Assembly: GCF_030272615.1 (NCBI RefSeq)
Contig: NC_081413.1
Span: forward strand, 553,437,136-553,501,135
Origin: Cryptomeria japonica
Taxonomy: Eukaryota; Streptophyta; Pinopsida; Cupressales; Cupressaceae
Length of the DNA stretch: 64,000 nucleotides
Reading direction: 5' to 3'
Position numbers and translations under genes: made by a program. The notes under the pieces are model-generated. The model saw only the letters and a program-made list of their open reading frames with translations. It searched no databases and was not told the DNA's origin. Below are positions 34,611 to 47,232 of the stretch, in pieces (positions within the stretch are counted from its first letter, which is position 1; each line of letters starts with the position of its first letter).

Positions 34611-35777
34611 TGTAATGGGTGAAAAATTAGGAATTAGGGTTTGAAGATAATAAAACCACAAACTAACCAAATTAACCCAATACATTGAAACAAAAGTGAA
34701 CCTAATAGATCGAGCCATAATCCAAATAAGGAAAGGGCTAAAATTATGATTATATTCACTGGTTGGGAATAATTATCCTCTTTCTTAGTTGAATTTGGAA
34801 GATAATTATGAAATTAGGGTATTTAACAAGGAACAATTGAATTAAACTATTAAACAAACTGCTACAAATATCCCACAGAGCCACAAACTAAGATCTGGGC
34901 AAAATAAGATTTTTAGAACTTTAGAACCTATTCCTAGAAGTTTGGATTGATTTTTCAAGACCAAGTAGTACATATTTGCCCTAGTCCTCTGAATTTTCCT
35001 CCGTCAAAAGATGAACTTGTTCATCGTTGTCGACTCTACTAGAATTCTCGAGTATAGCTCCTGCACCTATTTTCTGTACATAGAAAGAAAGAGAAAGATG
35101 TTGGGGATAGGGTTTTCCTTAGGTCAAATCCACATTTAGGAATTAACCTTGAAATTGAAATATGAATTAAAATGAAAATTATTGCAAAGTGCTTTCCTTT
35201 TAAGAGAAAGGCCAAATCTAAAACAAAAGTTCTTATAATTGAAAATATACCTTGACAAAATTGTGTTTGATCTCATGCAAGGGCATTAGGATATCTTGTA
35301 AAACATCTTCAAAGAAGGTTGATCATGGATGCCATCTCGAATGCATAAAATTGACTTCACTTACGCTCTAATGCTTGATGAAAGCTTGATTGCTTGCTCA
35401 CTTGAATTTGCTAGAGTGTTATTGAGATCTTGATTTCAGTTCTATTAGGTTTCAAATGAGAGGGGTAGACCTCCTTTTATACTTGACTGCCCAAAAATTA
35501 ATTGAATTTTTGAAGTAGGCTGACATGGGATCAAATTTACCACTCATTTGAGATGACCGTTGTGGGGATCATGATTAGGAGGACCACGACACCTAACACC
35601 TTGGTCATGAGATTTATGACTCCAACATGAGGGGAAGATGGTGAAGGTGATGAAAATGTGAGAATGATAGGTGGTGTGAGAAGAATTAGGACATGTATCA
35701 GGCATTAGACGCCAAAGCATGAAAGTAAGGTCTAGGTAAGGACAAAATTGTATGCAAATATAATTTACGATGCTACA
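34611..35777 (-). repeat. Ty3/gypsy solo LTR with target duplication
   Basis: The 1167-bp unit has ends TGTAAT..GCTACA and is flanked on both sides by CCAAG (34606-34610 and 35778-35782). It is related to the gypsy 5' LTR at 56913-58190; both share AATTTACGATGCTACA, TGATCATGGATGCCATC and AGGAGGACCACGACACCTA. No internal region adjoins it, so it is a solo LTR left by recombination between the two LTRs of a full element. Orientation is taken from the gag-bearing copy. Confidence 0.85.
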
Positions 35778-35782
35778 CCAAG

Positions 35783-37559
35783 TATCACTATTAAAATTCT
35801 CCTAAAAGATGTACAAATGGGAAATCCTCAACCTCCCAAGGTCTCCTTAAGTTGGGTCACAACAATGCAAGGACAACTAGGTGTTCATGTGGATGACCTT
35901 AACAAGAGGCATGCTAGTTATAGGCTGGAGGCATAACTTACCTAAGTAGATCCTAACCTTAACGATTGAAATAAAAGAGAAAAAATAGATAAGAGAAACA
36001 AGAAAATGAATCACTAGCTATTTATCCCAACAAACATTATTGACAAAATTCAAGAAATTATTAAGTATCTTAATCAATTCAACATGTCAAATTTACCAAT
36101 TCAAACATGTAAATGAAGATAGATTCCAGGAAACAAAATTACCCTTCTTTTCACACATTTATTCCAACCTCAAACACCTTAACACACGTAGATTGATTTA
36201 TGAAACAAAGATGCTTACAACAATTTAGTTCATTCTTGAATTAAGGAAGATTCTCTAGCAAAGAGAAATACCAAAAATTCACAAGAAACACTCCATAAGA
36301 TCGTAAATCCACACGTGTTGTTGTATGAAAATGATATTAGCAAATCACTAGTATCCAAGTTCACACTCTCCACAAAATGTATCTTAAAACAACTAGAAAT
36401 TGTTTAAAAGCAAAAAAAAATAATTGTACTATGGACCTCAAAGCATCAATTCGTGGACCTTGAAAATAACGAGAAATTATATATATAGGAGGAGACCTCC
36501 TCAAAATTAGGAACCAATCCTATCAAAAAGTTGGCACCCCCAGAACACTAATACTTGGTATCCCTAGGTCATTGAATAGATCCCTTTAGGATCAAGACTC
36601 CAAGCTAAAACATCTCTCCTACTTAAGGAACTATGTGTTCTTACAACCAGGATATGAGAAAGCTCTTTGCAATCCTCCAATGAACCTCTTGGTGGCCACT
36701 CAACAGGGTCCTTCCACTTATAGACCTCCTATAAAGTAGCTTGATTTTATTAATTATATTTTAAGAAATAAAAATTGAAAAAAAAATTAAAATAATCATT
36801 CAATTTTTTAAATATAAAGAAATATAAAAATAAAATAAAAATCTATCATTCTTTAAAAAAATTTCTCCTATAACACTTAAATAGTTTTAGCCAATCATAA
36901 CAAAGAAAAAACATTTTTATAAATTGAAAAGTTAAAAATTTCACATGTTAACTTAATAAAATTTAAATATTTTCTAAAAATCAAATAAACTAGTATAGAC
37001 ATCTTAAATACATCTATCTAAAGAAATGTCGAGAGATATCAATTTTAGAGCTATTTTATTTACCTAAATGTTAGTTAACATTTTGCTTTTTAAATAATGT
37101 TTATTACAAATAGAAACAAATTTTATTTTATCTAGATTTGTTTATTTTTTCATAATACATTTATTTTTTCTAATTTTAAATTAATTCAAATTTAATTTTT
37201 TTATTAATATTTTAAAATTTTATTTTTATTAAAAATATAATCTATAAAAATATATTTATTTTAATATATAATTTTTCTTTCCTTTTACTAATGTTTACTA
37301 ATAATTTTATTTTAAATATTGGTAGATTAATTTAAAAAATAAAATATTTTTATGTTTATTTTATATTTATACATCTATCTATGCCTTTTTTATTTGGTAT
37401 TTATTTTGAAAATATTATGTATATAATTAAATATTGGTATTTGATATGTAAATAGTTGTCAAATTTAAACTAAAATGTTGTCATTGTAAAAGCTCATTGA
37501 CATTAATAACATCTTATAATAGATGGAAAGTCAATTTATTAATAAAATAAATCCCAAAT
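35783..37559. other. No gene seen
   Basis: The first 950 bp have mixed base composition and may be decayed retroelement DNA. From about 36740 the sequence becomes very AT-rich. No reading frame with recognisable similarity or plausible composition was found on either strand. Confidence 0.5.
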
Positions 37560-37699
37560 GTCTTTAAACTCTTGTTGACTTGACCAAATAAAAAAAAAAC
37601 TTTTTGACTTGGTCAATAAAATATGTGTTATTCTTTCCTATGTTTATTTTAATGGTTACGTGACAACGAAGGAAGACAATTTTGCAAATTATTATGCCA

Positions 37700-40600
37700 T
37701 ACTTTGTCTCTGGTCGCTCAATTAAAAAGTCAATTTGGAACAAGAATTATTGGATATAGAAAAAAAAAAAATTAATCAAAATCTATATTCATTAGAAATG
37801 TCCCTTTTTTTTCAAAAGACCACATGATACCTTTATGAAAAAATATAACTATAGACAACCTTAAAGAATGAAAACAAATAAAACAATAAACAAATTTTGA
37901 AATATATTTTTTTCGAATATTTTAAAAATAATTAGAGTCATATATGTTTTACAAATGAAAGAGATAAAAATAATTAATTAATTAATGATTAATATTGGGA
38001 AATTAAAAGTAAAATATTTATTTTTAATTTTTAAAAAATCATTTTCTATATATATTTATAGTTATGATTTTAAGTTGATAATGAGAAATTTAAACTTAGA
38101 GCTTAAATTTTAAATTAATTAAATTTTTAATTGATTTTTATTATTAAAATTAAATTCATGTAATATTATATATTATTAAGTAGAATATGCTAGATGTTGG
38201 TTTTAAAATAATCACATAATTTTTATTTATATATTTGTCAGGGAAATTAAAATTTAATCATGTGTAACCTAATATATTAGGATTGGATGATGTTTGTATT
38301 GCTTTGTCCTTCCTTGAGCTAAACATTAGAGATTTACAAAATAGAATTTTCTTTATAACATTAATAATAAATTATCATTCAATATCTATTAGTATAAAAA
38401 ATAATGATTAAAATATTAATTGAAATTTAATTTTTTAAATAACAAAAAATAATTCAATTTATTCTAAAGTTCAAAACTATTTTAAAATAAAAATAAAATA
38501 AAATAATAGTCTAAATTTGCAAGAAATTAAAATCTTTAAAAAAATAAAATTTAAGACTAATAAGAAAACTTTTAAAATATTAAATTTTAAATTGTAAGAT
38601 AAAAATCATAAAAAAAATTCTATTTTATGAAAATATAATTGTTTAGAAAACAAAATTCATAAAAATAAAATTTACTATGTATAAAATAATATTTTATTTT
38701 TCTTTGTTTAAATCAATTGTTTTGCATTGATTTTTTGTTCCTTTAAATTGTTGGTTTTTTGCTCCTTAAAATAGGAATTAAGGAATACAAATATATGGAA
38801 TAATTTTCTCCACATTCAAAGCATTGATAACACTATTTTTTCCATAGGTAACCACTTCAAAGAGTTTAAGAGGTATATTCATAATATTTCTGTTTATGAT
38901 AATTTGCTTGCCGATATGTATTTAGTGTGTATTGTTTGGGGAATTAGAGAAATAACCATATCTATTCATGTTCTTGAAGAATTTCACTTTTGTAATCCAA
39001 GTTAAGAAACACAATTTTGTTCCTATAACATAGGCTTATCAATAGAATAATATATTATGCATGTCTATCAATTCAGTATTATGAATTTTTTTAATTTAAA
39101 TGTTGTAAAGGATTTTTCTTTTGGTATTTATTAGCTTCGAAGTCTGATGCTATTTGAATTTCATTCTTGTAATTTTATTGAGGATTTGGTTGGATGAATC
39201 AAAATCATTTTGTGTTTGAAATAAATTCAAATGGCTGCATTTCATAGAATTATCTAAGCATTTCAGGCATAGGTTGAGACTAAATGTTTTCAAGAATAAA
39301 TACTTTGTCATCCATAATCTGTACAACACAAAGCATCATATCCTTAGAATTACTACTTGAATATGTTATTTAGTAGATCTTCTATAGTGTACAAAAGTGT
39401 TTATTCTATCATATTCTTAGGTAGTTGTAAAAAACAATGATCCTTGTGCCTTGGCTACCAAGTTTGAAGTTGCGATTCACAACAAATATCAGCCAACTTT
39501 ATGGAAAGACTTTAATAATTGTTGTTGTGTTTCTGGATCATTGCATTAATGAAATTGAAAAAAAAAGATTTTGCATCATATGTTTAAACATCCTTGATTA
39601 GAAATCAATGGCTAATTGGGATATGTAAGTATCGTGATGCGTGAATTCGAAAGAAATTGTACCATCTAAGAAACTAAACATCAAGATAGGTATCGTTAAT
39701 CTACATCTAGTAACTAGATATAACCATCTTAGTCCATGTTAAATATAATTAGTAATATACAACATTAATATATAATATTTCAGTATTGTATACTTCTACC
39801 TAAGCTCTAATTTTACAACATAAAATCCTACAATAGGAGATATGAAACTTGAGGAGATCCTCATAATTATTTGAAACTAGGTTGAACAACATTAAAATTT
39901 TTGGTCAAGATATATTGTAATAGCACCTTTGTTAATATTTAACCATCTAAGATATGTAAAAGATCTAAATTTCTTGTAACATGTGATCAAGATTATTGCA
40001 ATTTCAAGAGTTCAAGAAGGTAGTTATTTCTAAAATTATTTTTTAATTGAAGAGGATATAAATATATCAGTTACATAATATTTATTTTCTCAACTATTTC
40101 ATAGTTATAAATATCCAAAATTATAGCTTGCAAACCCCCAAACCTCCGCTCCCCTCTATTCCCCATTAATTTCTATGATTCAAACAATGAAATTAAGAAT
40201 GAAAGCTATGTATAATACATTAGCAAGGCTAAGAAAGGAGAGAAATATTTTTAAAAGATTGTAGTGTGGGGAAACATCTATTTGGGATGCATATTATAAT
40301 ATAACACACGATGACTTAGACAAGCTACATCATTAGTATTGTCAAAAAATCTAGAAGAGCACAAACTTTCCCTATAAACCTGTACCAAATATGACATCAA
40401 TATTTTTTTGCCCATGTATTTTGCTATTTAAGTGATTTGAAATTTGGTTTTCTTATGAAATAAAGTGATTCTTTGTACTATACATAAATTGCATTTCAAA
40501 AGTGTCAAAGTTTCTATTCAAAGTATTTAGGGAGTTACTCTAAGAATTGGCTATAACAAATTGAAACAAAATGAAAAATGCAATACATGATGTAAGGCGA

Positions 40601-41047
40601 GTTCTTGTTCCAAGAAAAAATAGATATGGTTTACTAGTCAGGTTTCTCTTAAGAGAAATGCTAATGTAAGATATAAGTTTATGTTTTGTTTTGAGATCTT
40701 GGCTAGGTTTATAAAGTTAGTTTCATAATTGCGATTTTTCATTTTTGAAGTTTGCTTGTCTTGGTCATCTATTTGTTTAGAATTTCTTTTTTTAAAAAAT
40801 AAAATTATAAATTATTGAAATGCAGGACCATTGATTTATGGATTTTGTTCATCTTATGTGCATTACATTTTTGAAATTTTCTTGAAGCAGTGTGAAGGAT
40901 CTATTGAACCAATTAACTTCAAACTTGTTACAATCAAACTCTTTATTATTATTTATAAATATTAGATATTTTCCAATTTGATATCTCTCAACATATTTAT
41001 ATTTTTGTAAAATATTGATATGCTAGTCAACAAATAGCATTAAACAC
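37700..41047. other. AT-rich upstream DNA, no gene seen
   Basis: About 3.3 kb of A/T-dominated sequence with no supportable coding region or RNA gene. The middle part (38.8-40.8 kb) has no clear partner in the other units. Confidence 0.6.
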
Positions 41048-41187
41048 TTTTGTCTATGAAGTACACAAGAGACACCTTTGACTGTGATTAATAATTAATA
41101 AAAGATTAGAATAATGAATTTTCAATTTTTAATTAATTAATAATCACGGTCAAAGGTACATCCTTATCCTGCATAGACATTTTGTCC
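41048..41187. repeat. Foldback (MITE-like) repeat in unit A
   Basis: The left arm CTTTTGTCTATG..CCTTTGACTGTGATTA and the right arm TAATCACGGTCAAAGG..CATAGACATTTTG form an imperfect inverted repeat of about 50 bp per arm around an AT-rich loop. A partner copy lies at about 61827-61963. The size and structure fit a MITE, but no clear target duplication was identified. Confidence 0.55.
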
Positions 41188-41613
41188 ATTTTGACGACTG
41201 AATAAACATTGACATCACTCCACACATTAATTAATTAAATTTTAGAATACAACAATTTTTTAATATTTGATTACCTTATATGCTACATAGACATTTCAAT
41301 ACAAAACCTTTTTTTATATTGAAACAATGCAATTGTAAAATGAAGTTATCAGCAATTAGTTAAATAAAATAAGAAAATACAATGAACAATATAGTCAAAG
41401 AATGCACAAAAGACACAAAACTATTTAATTGAGCCCATTCAACTAGCCGGTCCATTTTATCGGTTGGATAGACGTTGCAAACACTCACGTATTCCACGAT
41501 TTTGACAGAACTCGATAATGATCAGAACCGAACGACGTGTAGTAATGAGAACCGAGCAACTTCGGAGTAGGTCGTGGGCAAAATCCAGGAAAATTATTTT
41601 CCCACCGTCTATC

Positions 41614-41698
41614 TTTGAACCTTGACTGGTAAACGTAGGTGTACTCGACTCACCAAGAACCCAACAAAAGGGGTGTAGTTTTGCATCCCTATATAAAG
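41614..41698 (+). promoter_or_regulatory. P450-1 core promoter with conserved block and TATA box
   Basis: TTTGAACCTTGACTGG (41614-41629) contains a W-box core TTGACT. TATATAAAG (41690-41698) lies 66 bp before the start codon. Both are conserved at the second gene. A WRKY factor is a possible regulator, inferred from the W-box only. Confidence 0.7.
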
Positions 41699-41763
41699 AG
41701 CATACAGCGCAGAACAAAAGACGCAGCAACTGAAATCCTAACTGAACAAAAGAGCCCAAAGCA

Positions 41764-43407
41764 ATGGATCATTTCTCAAGTTTATTGAGCACCCTGGTTT
41801 TTTATTCTGTAGTATCCATTACTGTTATACACATGCTCACCAAGCTCAGAAGCAAGCCATCTGGGAGGCTGCCACCAGGACCACGTCCCTGGCCGTTGGT
41901 TGGGAACATCCTCCAGGTGGGCAAGAATGCGAACGAATCCTTCTTCGAGCTTGCGAAGATCCATGGCCCCCTCATGACCCTCCACCTAGGATGGCGGACA
42001 ACTGTAGTAGCCTCATCGCCCGCCATGGCCAGAGAGGTTCTCAAAACGCAGGACCCATCCCTGTCAGCACGTACAATGATTGAGGCCGCCAAGTGTCTCG
42101 AATATGGCGAAAACTCGCTGGTGTGGAGGGACTGCGTACCACGCTGGCGCACTCTCCGCCGCATCTGCACCACCCAGCTCTTCACTGTCAAGCGTCTGGA
42201 GGCACTCCACCACCTGCGGCGGGAGCAAATGAGAAGCATGATGAGGGCTATTTATAAGTCCACGTCAGCTCCTGTGGATATCGGCCATGCTGCCTTCCTT
42301 ACGAGCTTCAATTTGGTGGGCAACATGATATTTTCCAAGGACATGTTCGACTGGGATGAGTCGGAAAAGTCGAAAGAGTTTAAGAAAGCGCTCGCTGACA
42401 TGCTCTTTGTTGGTGGCAAGGCTAATTGGGCTGATTATTTTCCCTTCCTCAGGCCTTTCGACCCGCAGGGCATAAGGAAGGAGATGACTAGGATTTTTAG
42501 GATTATATTTCCAGTCTTCGATCAATATATCGACGAGCGCCTGCAGAGCGGGACAAGAAGCGAGGATGAAGACAAGGATTTTCTCGATATTTTGCTCGAG
42601 AGTAAGACCGAGACTGGGGAGAAGCTCACAAAGTTTGAGATCACTCGCTTCTTCTATGTAAGTATATCTATCCTACAAACAAAGTATGAGATCGCTAGCT
42701 GTCCATCTTATATCTAGTTTTAGTTTTAGTTTTGAGAGAGTTTCTTAACAAGATGATTTTGATGTTTGTTATGTTTATAGGACTTGTTCACAGCAGGGAG
42801 TGAAACTTCTAGTCACACAATTGAATGGGCCATGTCAGAAATCATACGAAATCCAATGGTAATGGAAAAAGCGAGGGACGAATTGGACAAGGTAGTGGGG
42901 AAAGAAAGAAGAGTAGAAGAAAGTGATATTGACAACCTCCCTTATCTTCATGCAGTTGTTAAAGAAACCTTTCGTCTACACCCTGTTGCTCCCCTTCTGA
43001 TCCACCATAGAGCCCTTGACTCTTGTGAAATTGAGGGGTATGTTATACCTAAGGATGCCCAAGTGTTTGTGAATGTTTGGGCGATTGGAAGGGACCCTAA
43101 TGTATGGCCAGAACCAGATAGGTTCTTTCCAGAGAGGTTTGTGGACTCAGATGTGGAATACAAAGGGCAAAATTTTGACTTGCTTCCATTTGGATCAGGG
43201 AGGAGAATATGCCCAGGGCTCCCTTTGGCTCATAAAATAGTTCATGTAATAGTGGCTACTCTCCTTCAATGTTTTGATTGGCAGCTTCCCAATGGACAGA
43301 ATCCAGAAAAGTTAGATATGAGCGCAAAGATTGGAATCAATTTAACAAAGGTACAACATCTGGTTGCAATTCCCACACCTCGCTTACCACAACATATTTA
43401 TAACTGA
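41764..43407 (+). CDS. Cytochrome P450 (CYP76-like, CYP71 clan), gene 1
   Basis: Two exons, 41764-42657 and 42781-43407, are joined across a 123-bp GT-AG phase-0 intron to give 506 residues, the normal length. There is an N-terminal membrane anchor (about residues 8-27), the proline hinge LPPGPRPWPLVGN, a CYP76-style C-helix RWRTLRRICTTQLF, I-helix AGSETSS (303-309), the ExxR motif ETFR (360-363), the PERF motif (415-418) and heme-binding FGSGRRICPG (435-444, Cys442). A haem monooxygenase anchored in the ER and fed by P450 reductase is expected. CYP76 members oxidise terpenoids or phenolics in other plants; a conifer CYP76AA has been linked to monoterpene oxidation. The substrate here is unknown. 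It appears intact and has a near-identical neighbour at 51847. Confidence 0.93.
42658..42780 (+). other. P450-1 intron
   Basis: GTAAGTATATC..TGTTTATAG, 123 bp, phase 0, between FFY and DLFTAGSE. This is the classical intron position of A-type plant P450s. Its sequence is close to the 131-bp intron of gene 2. Confidence 0.92.
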
Positions 43408-44130
43408 TTGCTACTATGATAAGGGAAAAATGTTCTTTCTATTTAGTCACTCTTGTGTTATGCTTGGAAGTAGTACTTCCTTTAAGTAAATTAAAAGGCT
43501 TAATATCTAAATGGATCATTCATGAACTATATTGAACTATATTGTATTGAACATTCTTCTCAAAGGTTGTTGTTTTTTGAAGGGGCATGAAATATTCTGT
43601 TAAGTAAATTAGTATAAATAAATGACTTAACATCAAAATGGATCATTCATATTTTTATTGTATTGAATGTGTTGTTCAAATGAGGTTGTTCTTTTGAAGG
43701 GACATGAAATATTCTGCAATGTGACTTCAGCAAATCAATATAATATTATTTCTATATTTGTTCTTCATATTTTATGTTTTTGGCATATCTATTGTGGATA
43801 GGAACATTACACCTAGTATTAGAGCTCAATTTGAAGTCATATTCTTTCTATCACCTTTTACAACTATCTACCATATGGTCTCACCTCATCCTCTTAGGAT
43901 CTTTGGTGATAAAAAAGTTGTTGTAGAAGTAAAAGCAATATCTTTTTTTTCCCAAAATATCACTTTTTTCTTGTTAATTAAGATATTTTTTAATTTTTAG
44001 GGTAGAAAATTTGTTGATAAAAAATATTTGTAGAAGTTTTCATGCCCACTTTTTGACAACAAGAAAACCCAAATATTTTTTTGTTAAATCTTACTCAACT
44101 CCAAGAGTTAACCCATACATAACTAGGTAC

Positions 44131-47100
44131 TTTGTGTTATAGTGGTAATGGTTACACAAAAAAATTTAATATAAGTTTGGTTTATAATAGTGTCTTAAAT
44201 TTTGACTTAACAACAATTATTTGATGGACATCAGTCAATACTTAGCTTTAACCTATCATTTATATGAATAAACCCAAAATGTCATATATTACTTTGGCCT
44301 AAGGTTAAAGGAAGTTTCTCTTATCCACTTAAATGTCCATAATTTATACAATTTCAATACTAGCACTATTGTACTAGCATTTTATTGGCATGTCTAATAC
44401 TCCACTAACTTCATTACTCATAATACCTTATTATTAAGGTTAGTAATATTATTAATAATTTATTGATAATAGTTTTGCTAATAATACCAACATTGAGGCT
44501 ATATATTCTAAGCCTTCATACTAGTACTGTAAATAATTAATTCTATTAATGTGTTAAGGTTATGCCTTCTTCGACTATACTTTCTCTTTAATCGTCCTAT
44601 CAAAATTTATTTGTCCCTAAACAAGAGCATTGGTTGGTTTAAGAAAATCATCATACAACAAGATAAATATGAACATCCTGAGTATTACCATAAGCCTAAT
44701 TGTTACCATTATTTTTGTTGGTTAACAAATTTTGTTCTCTTCAAAATATGACAATATTGACTCCTAATCCAAGCATGAGAACAAACTATTAACAACAGTT
44801 GGAGAAGTTGCAATTATTTCTACAACTTTCCTTTGAATTTGTGAGGTACAACTCTCTCTTATGATACATTTTAAAGTTTTCAGTGTGTGCTTTTAACTAG
44901 AAAGCAGGAAAGGCAAACTTCACAAATTTTATAAAGAAAAGAGAGATGATATTATTCCCACATAATCTTCACAACAAAATATGAAGAATAACTCTCATGA
45001 AATTAAAAGTATAAATCATGTAACAATATCCACACAAAGATTGCTACTAGTATATGATCATCACATAAAAAAGAATCTAGTAACAACAACATGCACAATA
45101 TCCATCTCAAATTCAACATGATATGGGAAACACTCTTCATCATAACACAAAGTTTACGATCAAAGAAAAAATATTCTAGCATTCAATGAATCATTCAAAT
45201 CTAGATATAAGAGAATAAATTGAAATTCTTGTTGAAATAGCACAAAGTTTGCTCCAAACAAAATTCAATTAAAAATTTTCTAAGCTTACAATGTTATTGC
45301 TATCTGAAAAACTCGAAAGCTTTTAAAAATTGGAACTCCGTCAACTGGTTACTCATCATTTAAATAGTTCAACATCTAACTAATTAAAAATAACGGGTTC
45401 TTGAGGACAATCGACTAAAGAGAGTTTTAAAACATAACTTAAAATAGGAAAGGTTTTGTTGGGACCAATAGTTTTTGAGCAAGAAACGTAAAAATTAAAT
45501 AGACTAACTAAAGAACCTCCACATCCTCATTTGTCTCTTCATCTTCTAGCTATGTCGCATCATCTATTGCCTCTTGGTCTTTTGCTGTTGTATTAGTTAC
45601 ATCGCCCTAAGATAGTTGTGCCACCTGTAGATTTATTCTTTTCTTGTACGCCTTGAAGCTGGAGAGAATTGGTGATAACTCTTCTGCTACAGGTTCAACT
45701 GTGGCTCCAACTCTAATCTTTCACTTGGCAACTCTTTTTCTAGCTTCAACAATATTCCTTGGAGCATCTTTGACTTCATCACTAATATAATTCAACACCA
45801 TGATTGCATCCTTTAGGCATTCCAGAGAGTTGGGACCAACATTAGTTGCAAAGGATAAAGTGAAAATTAATTTAATCAATTCCTTCATTCAATTTGTTAA
45901 ACTCCTCCAAGTTGCCTATGACAAATATAATTATAAAATACATCGAGATATATGGAGCCATTGAATTTTTCAATTTAATAATGTATATTAAAGTGAAACG
46001 ATGAAAAAATTAAACACCTCAATATATCTCGATGTATTTTATATAGATTAAATAAATTTAAGATAGATATGCTAGTAGTAGTGAGAGCTGGAAAATGTTA
46101 GAGAACAAATTTGAATCTTAAGTTAATATACACATGTTAATTAGGGTATTCTATTTATTTATTTTGGGGGGGGGGGGGGGGGGTAATTAAATAGCTGGAA
46201 GGGCTAGCTCCCATTATATTGAAATTAAAGTTTAACAACTGTCCAAGAAATTTTAAGAGAAATCATGTGATATAAGAAAAACCCATAATATAATAGCCCC
46301 ACAATGATCATAGAATAAGGCTTGCCAAGCCAAAAAGATCCAAACAAGTCAAAATTCGATCTACTAATAGCCTAAACTAGTTTAGACTTAAAACAAATGC
46401 TAAAAGAAAAGGTACATACAAAACAAATTCATCAAAAAACCTGATTCACAACTGACCGACCCAAGAAGTAGTCCCCTAATCTTGATTAGTCCCCTAATTA
46501 GGTTATTCTATCATTATTAATATTAGTATTATATAAATATTATTATCATTGCTATAGTAATATAGGATTACATTAAAAATAAAATAATGTAAGTGGAACT
46601 TGAAACAATGTAACATGTACATTGGTGAGATGTAGAAAGTGAGAATACTAGTGTTCGACAAGACTGGTGGAGAGGTGACGAGGAAGCTTCACCACTGCCA
46701 AATGAAAGAGAATGCAAACAAGGATGCGATGGATGGCTAGGATAATGAGGAGGAGGATGTTGAGTTTGTTTCTTTCTCAACTCTTGATGTAGTTTGTTTA
46801 TGAGCAATCATGAAACTTGGGAAAAGCTTAAACCGCACACACTAAGCTTACACTTCTAGGCTTAAAAGTGTTAAACACTCAGAATTGACTAAAATTCTCT
46901 AAACTTAATATATTGCTTAATATGTATGATTTAAAGGTGACCATGAACTTAATGATGCCGAAGAATGGTGCAGGTGTAATAGCAAGCACTCCCTTTGTGG
47001 AGACGACCATTGAAATTATTGTAGCAATTGAATGATAGTGAAGTTGTTTCTGTGTCTTGAGTCGCTAAAATTGGAGGAGCCCAGCCATGTGGATATTGAT

Positions 47101-47196
47101 GCTACAAAAATTGTTCACATATTCCATGCTGTGACAAATCTCAACAATAGTTATTGCCGAACGACTTTGTAATATAAACAGGTACGCGGATAGTGT
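44131..47196. other. Intergenic DNA, no gene confirmed
   Basis: The stretch is mostly AT-rich. At about 45510-45840 the minus strand reads like decayed coding (LECLKDAIMVLNYISDEVKD, PILSSFKAYKKR), with no family recognised. A proline-rich minus frame at 46568-46807 looks accidental. Confidence 0.45.
46166..46183 (+). repeat. Run of 18 G
   Basis: An uninterrupted G18 lies in an otherwise AT-rich stretch. It could form a quadruplex, and its length may be uncertain in the assembly. Confidence 0.9.
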
Positions 47197-47232
47197 CATT
47201 TTTCTCTGCACATTTTTAGGAACTTTGACTGG
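47197..47232 (+). promoter_or_regulatory. Possible relic of a P450 promoter block
   Basis: CATTTTTCTCTGCAC (47197-47211) is identical to a block upstream of P450-2, and GAACTTTGACTGG (about 47220-47232) resembles the conserved GAACCTTGACTGG. No TATA box or coding sequence follows. It lies just before unit B. Confidence 0.4.

Larger units (their letters stand above)
37560..44130 (+). repeat. Duplicated P450 unit A
   Basis: The unit contains an AT-rich upstream flank, the first P450 gene and about 700 bp of 3' flank. Blocks near 37560-37700 match 47340-47450, 37970-38330 match 59490-60050, and 40825-41265 match 61600-62070. The gene and its 3' flank match 51.7-54.1 kb. The exact limits are blurred by divergence. 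Confidence 0.75.

Noticed and set aside
41457-41759. Minus-strand open frame over the P450-1 promoter, with a similar one at 51546-51878
   Set aside because: The similarity is explained by duplication of the promoter DNA. There is no recognisable domain, and the frames diverge at both ends.
41782-42525. Long minus-strand frames antisense to P450 exon 1
   Set aside because: They mirror the conserved P450 coding strand and appear in both paralogues for that reason. No domain is seen.
46568-46807. Proline- and histidine-rich minus-strand frame
   Set aside because: It is short, has no domain, and overlaps simple sequence. It is likely a chance frame.
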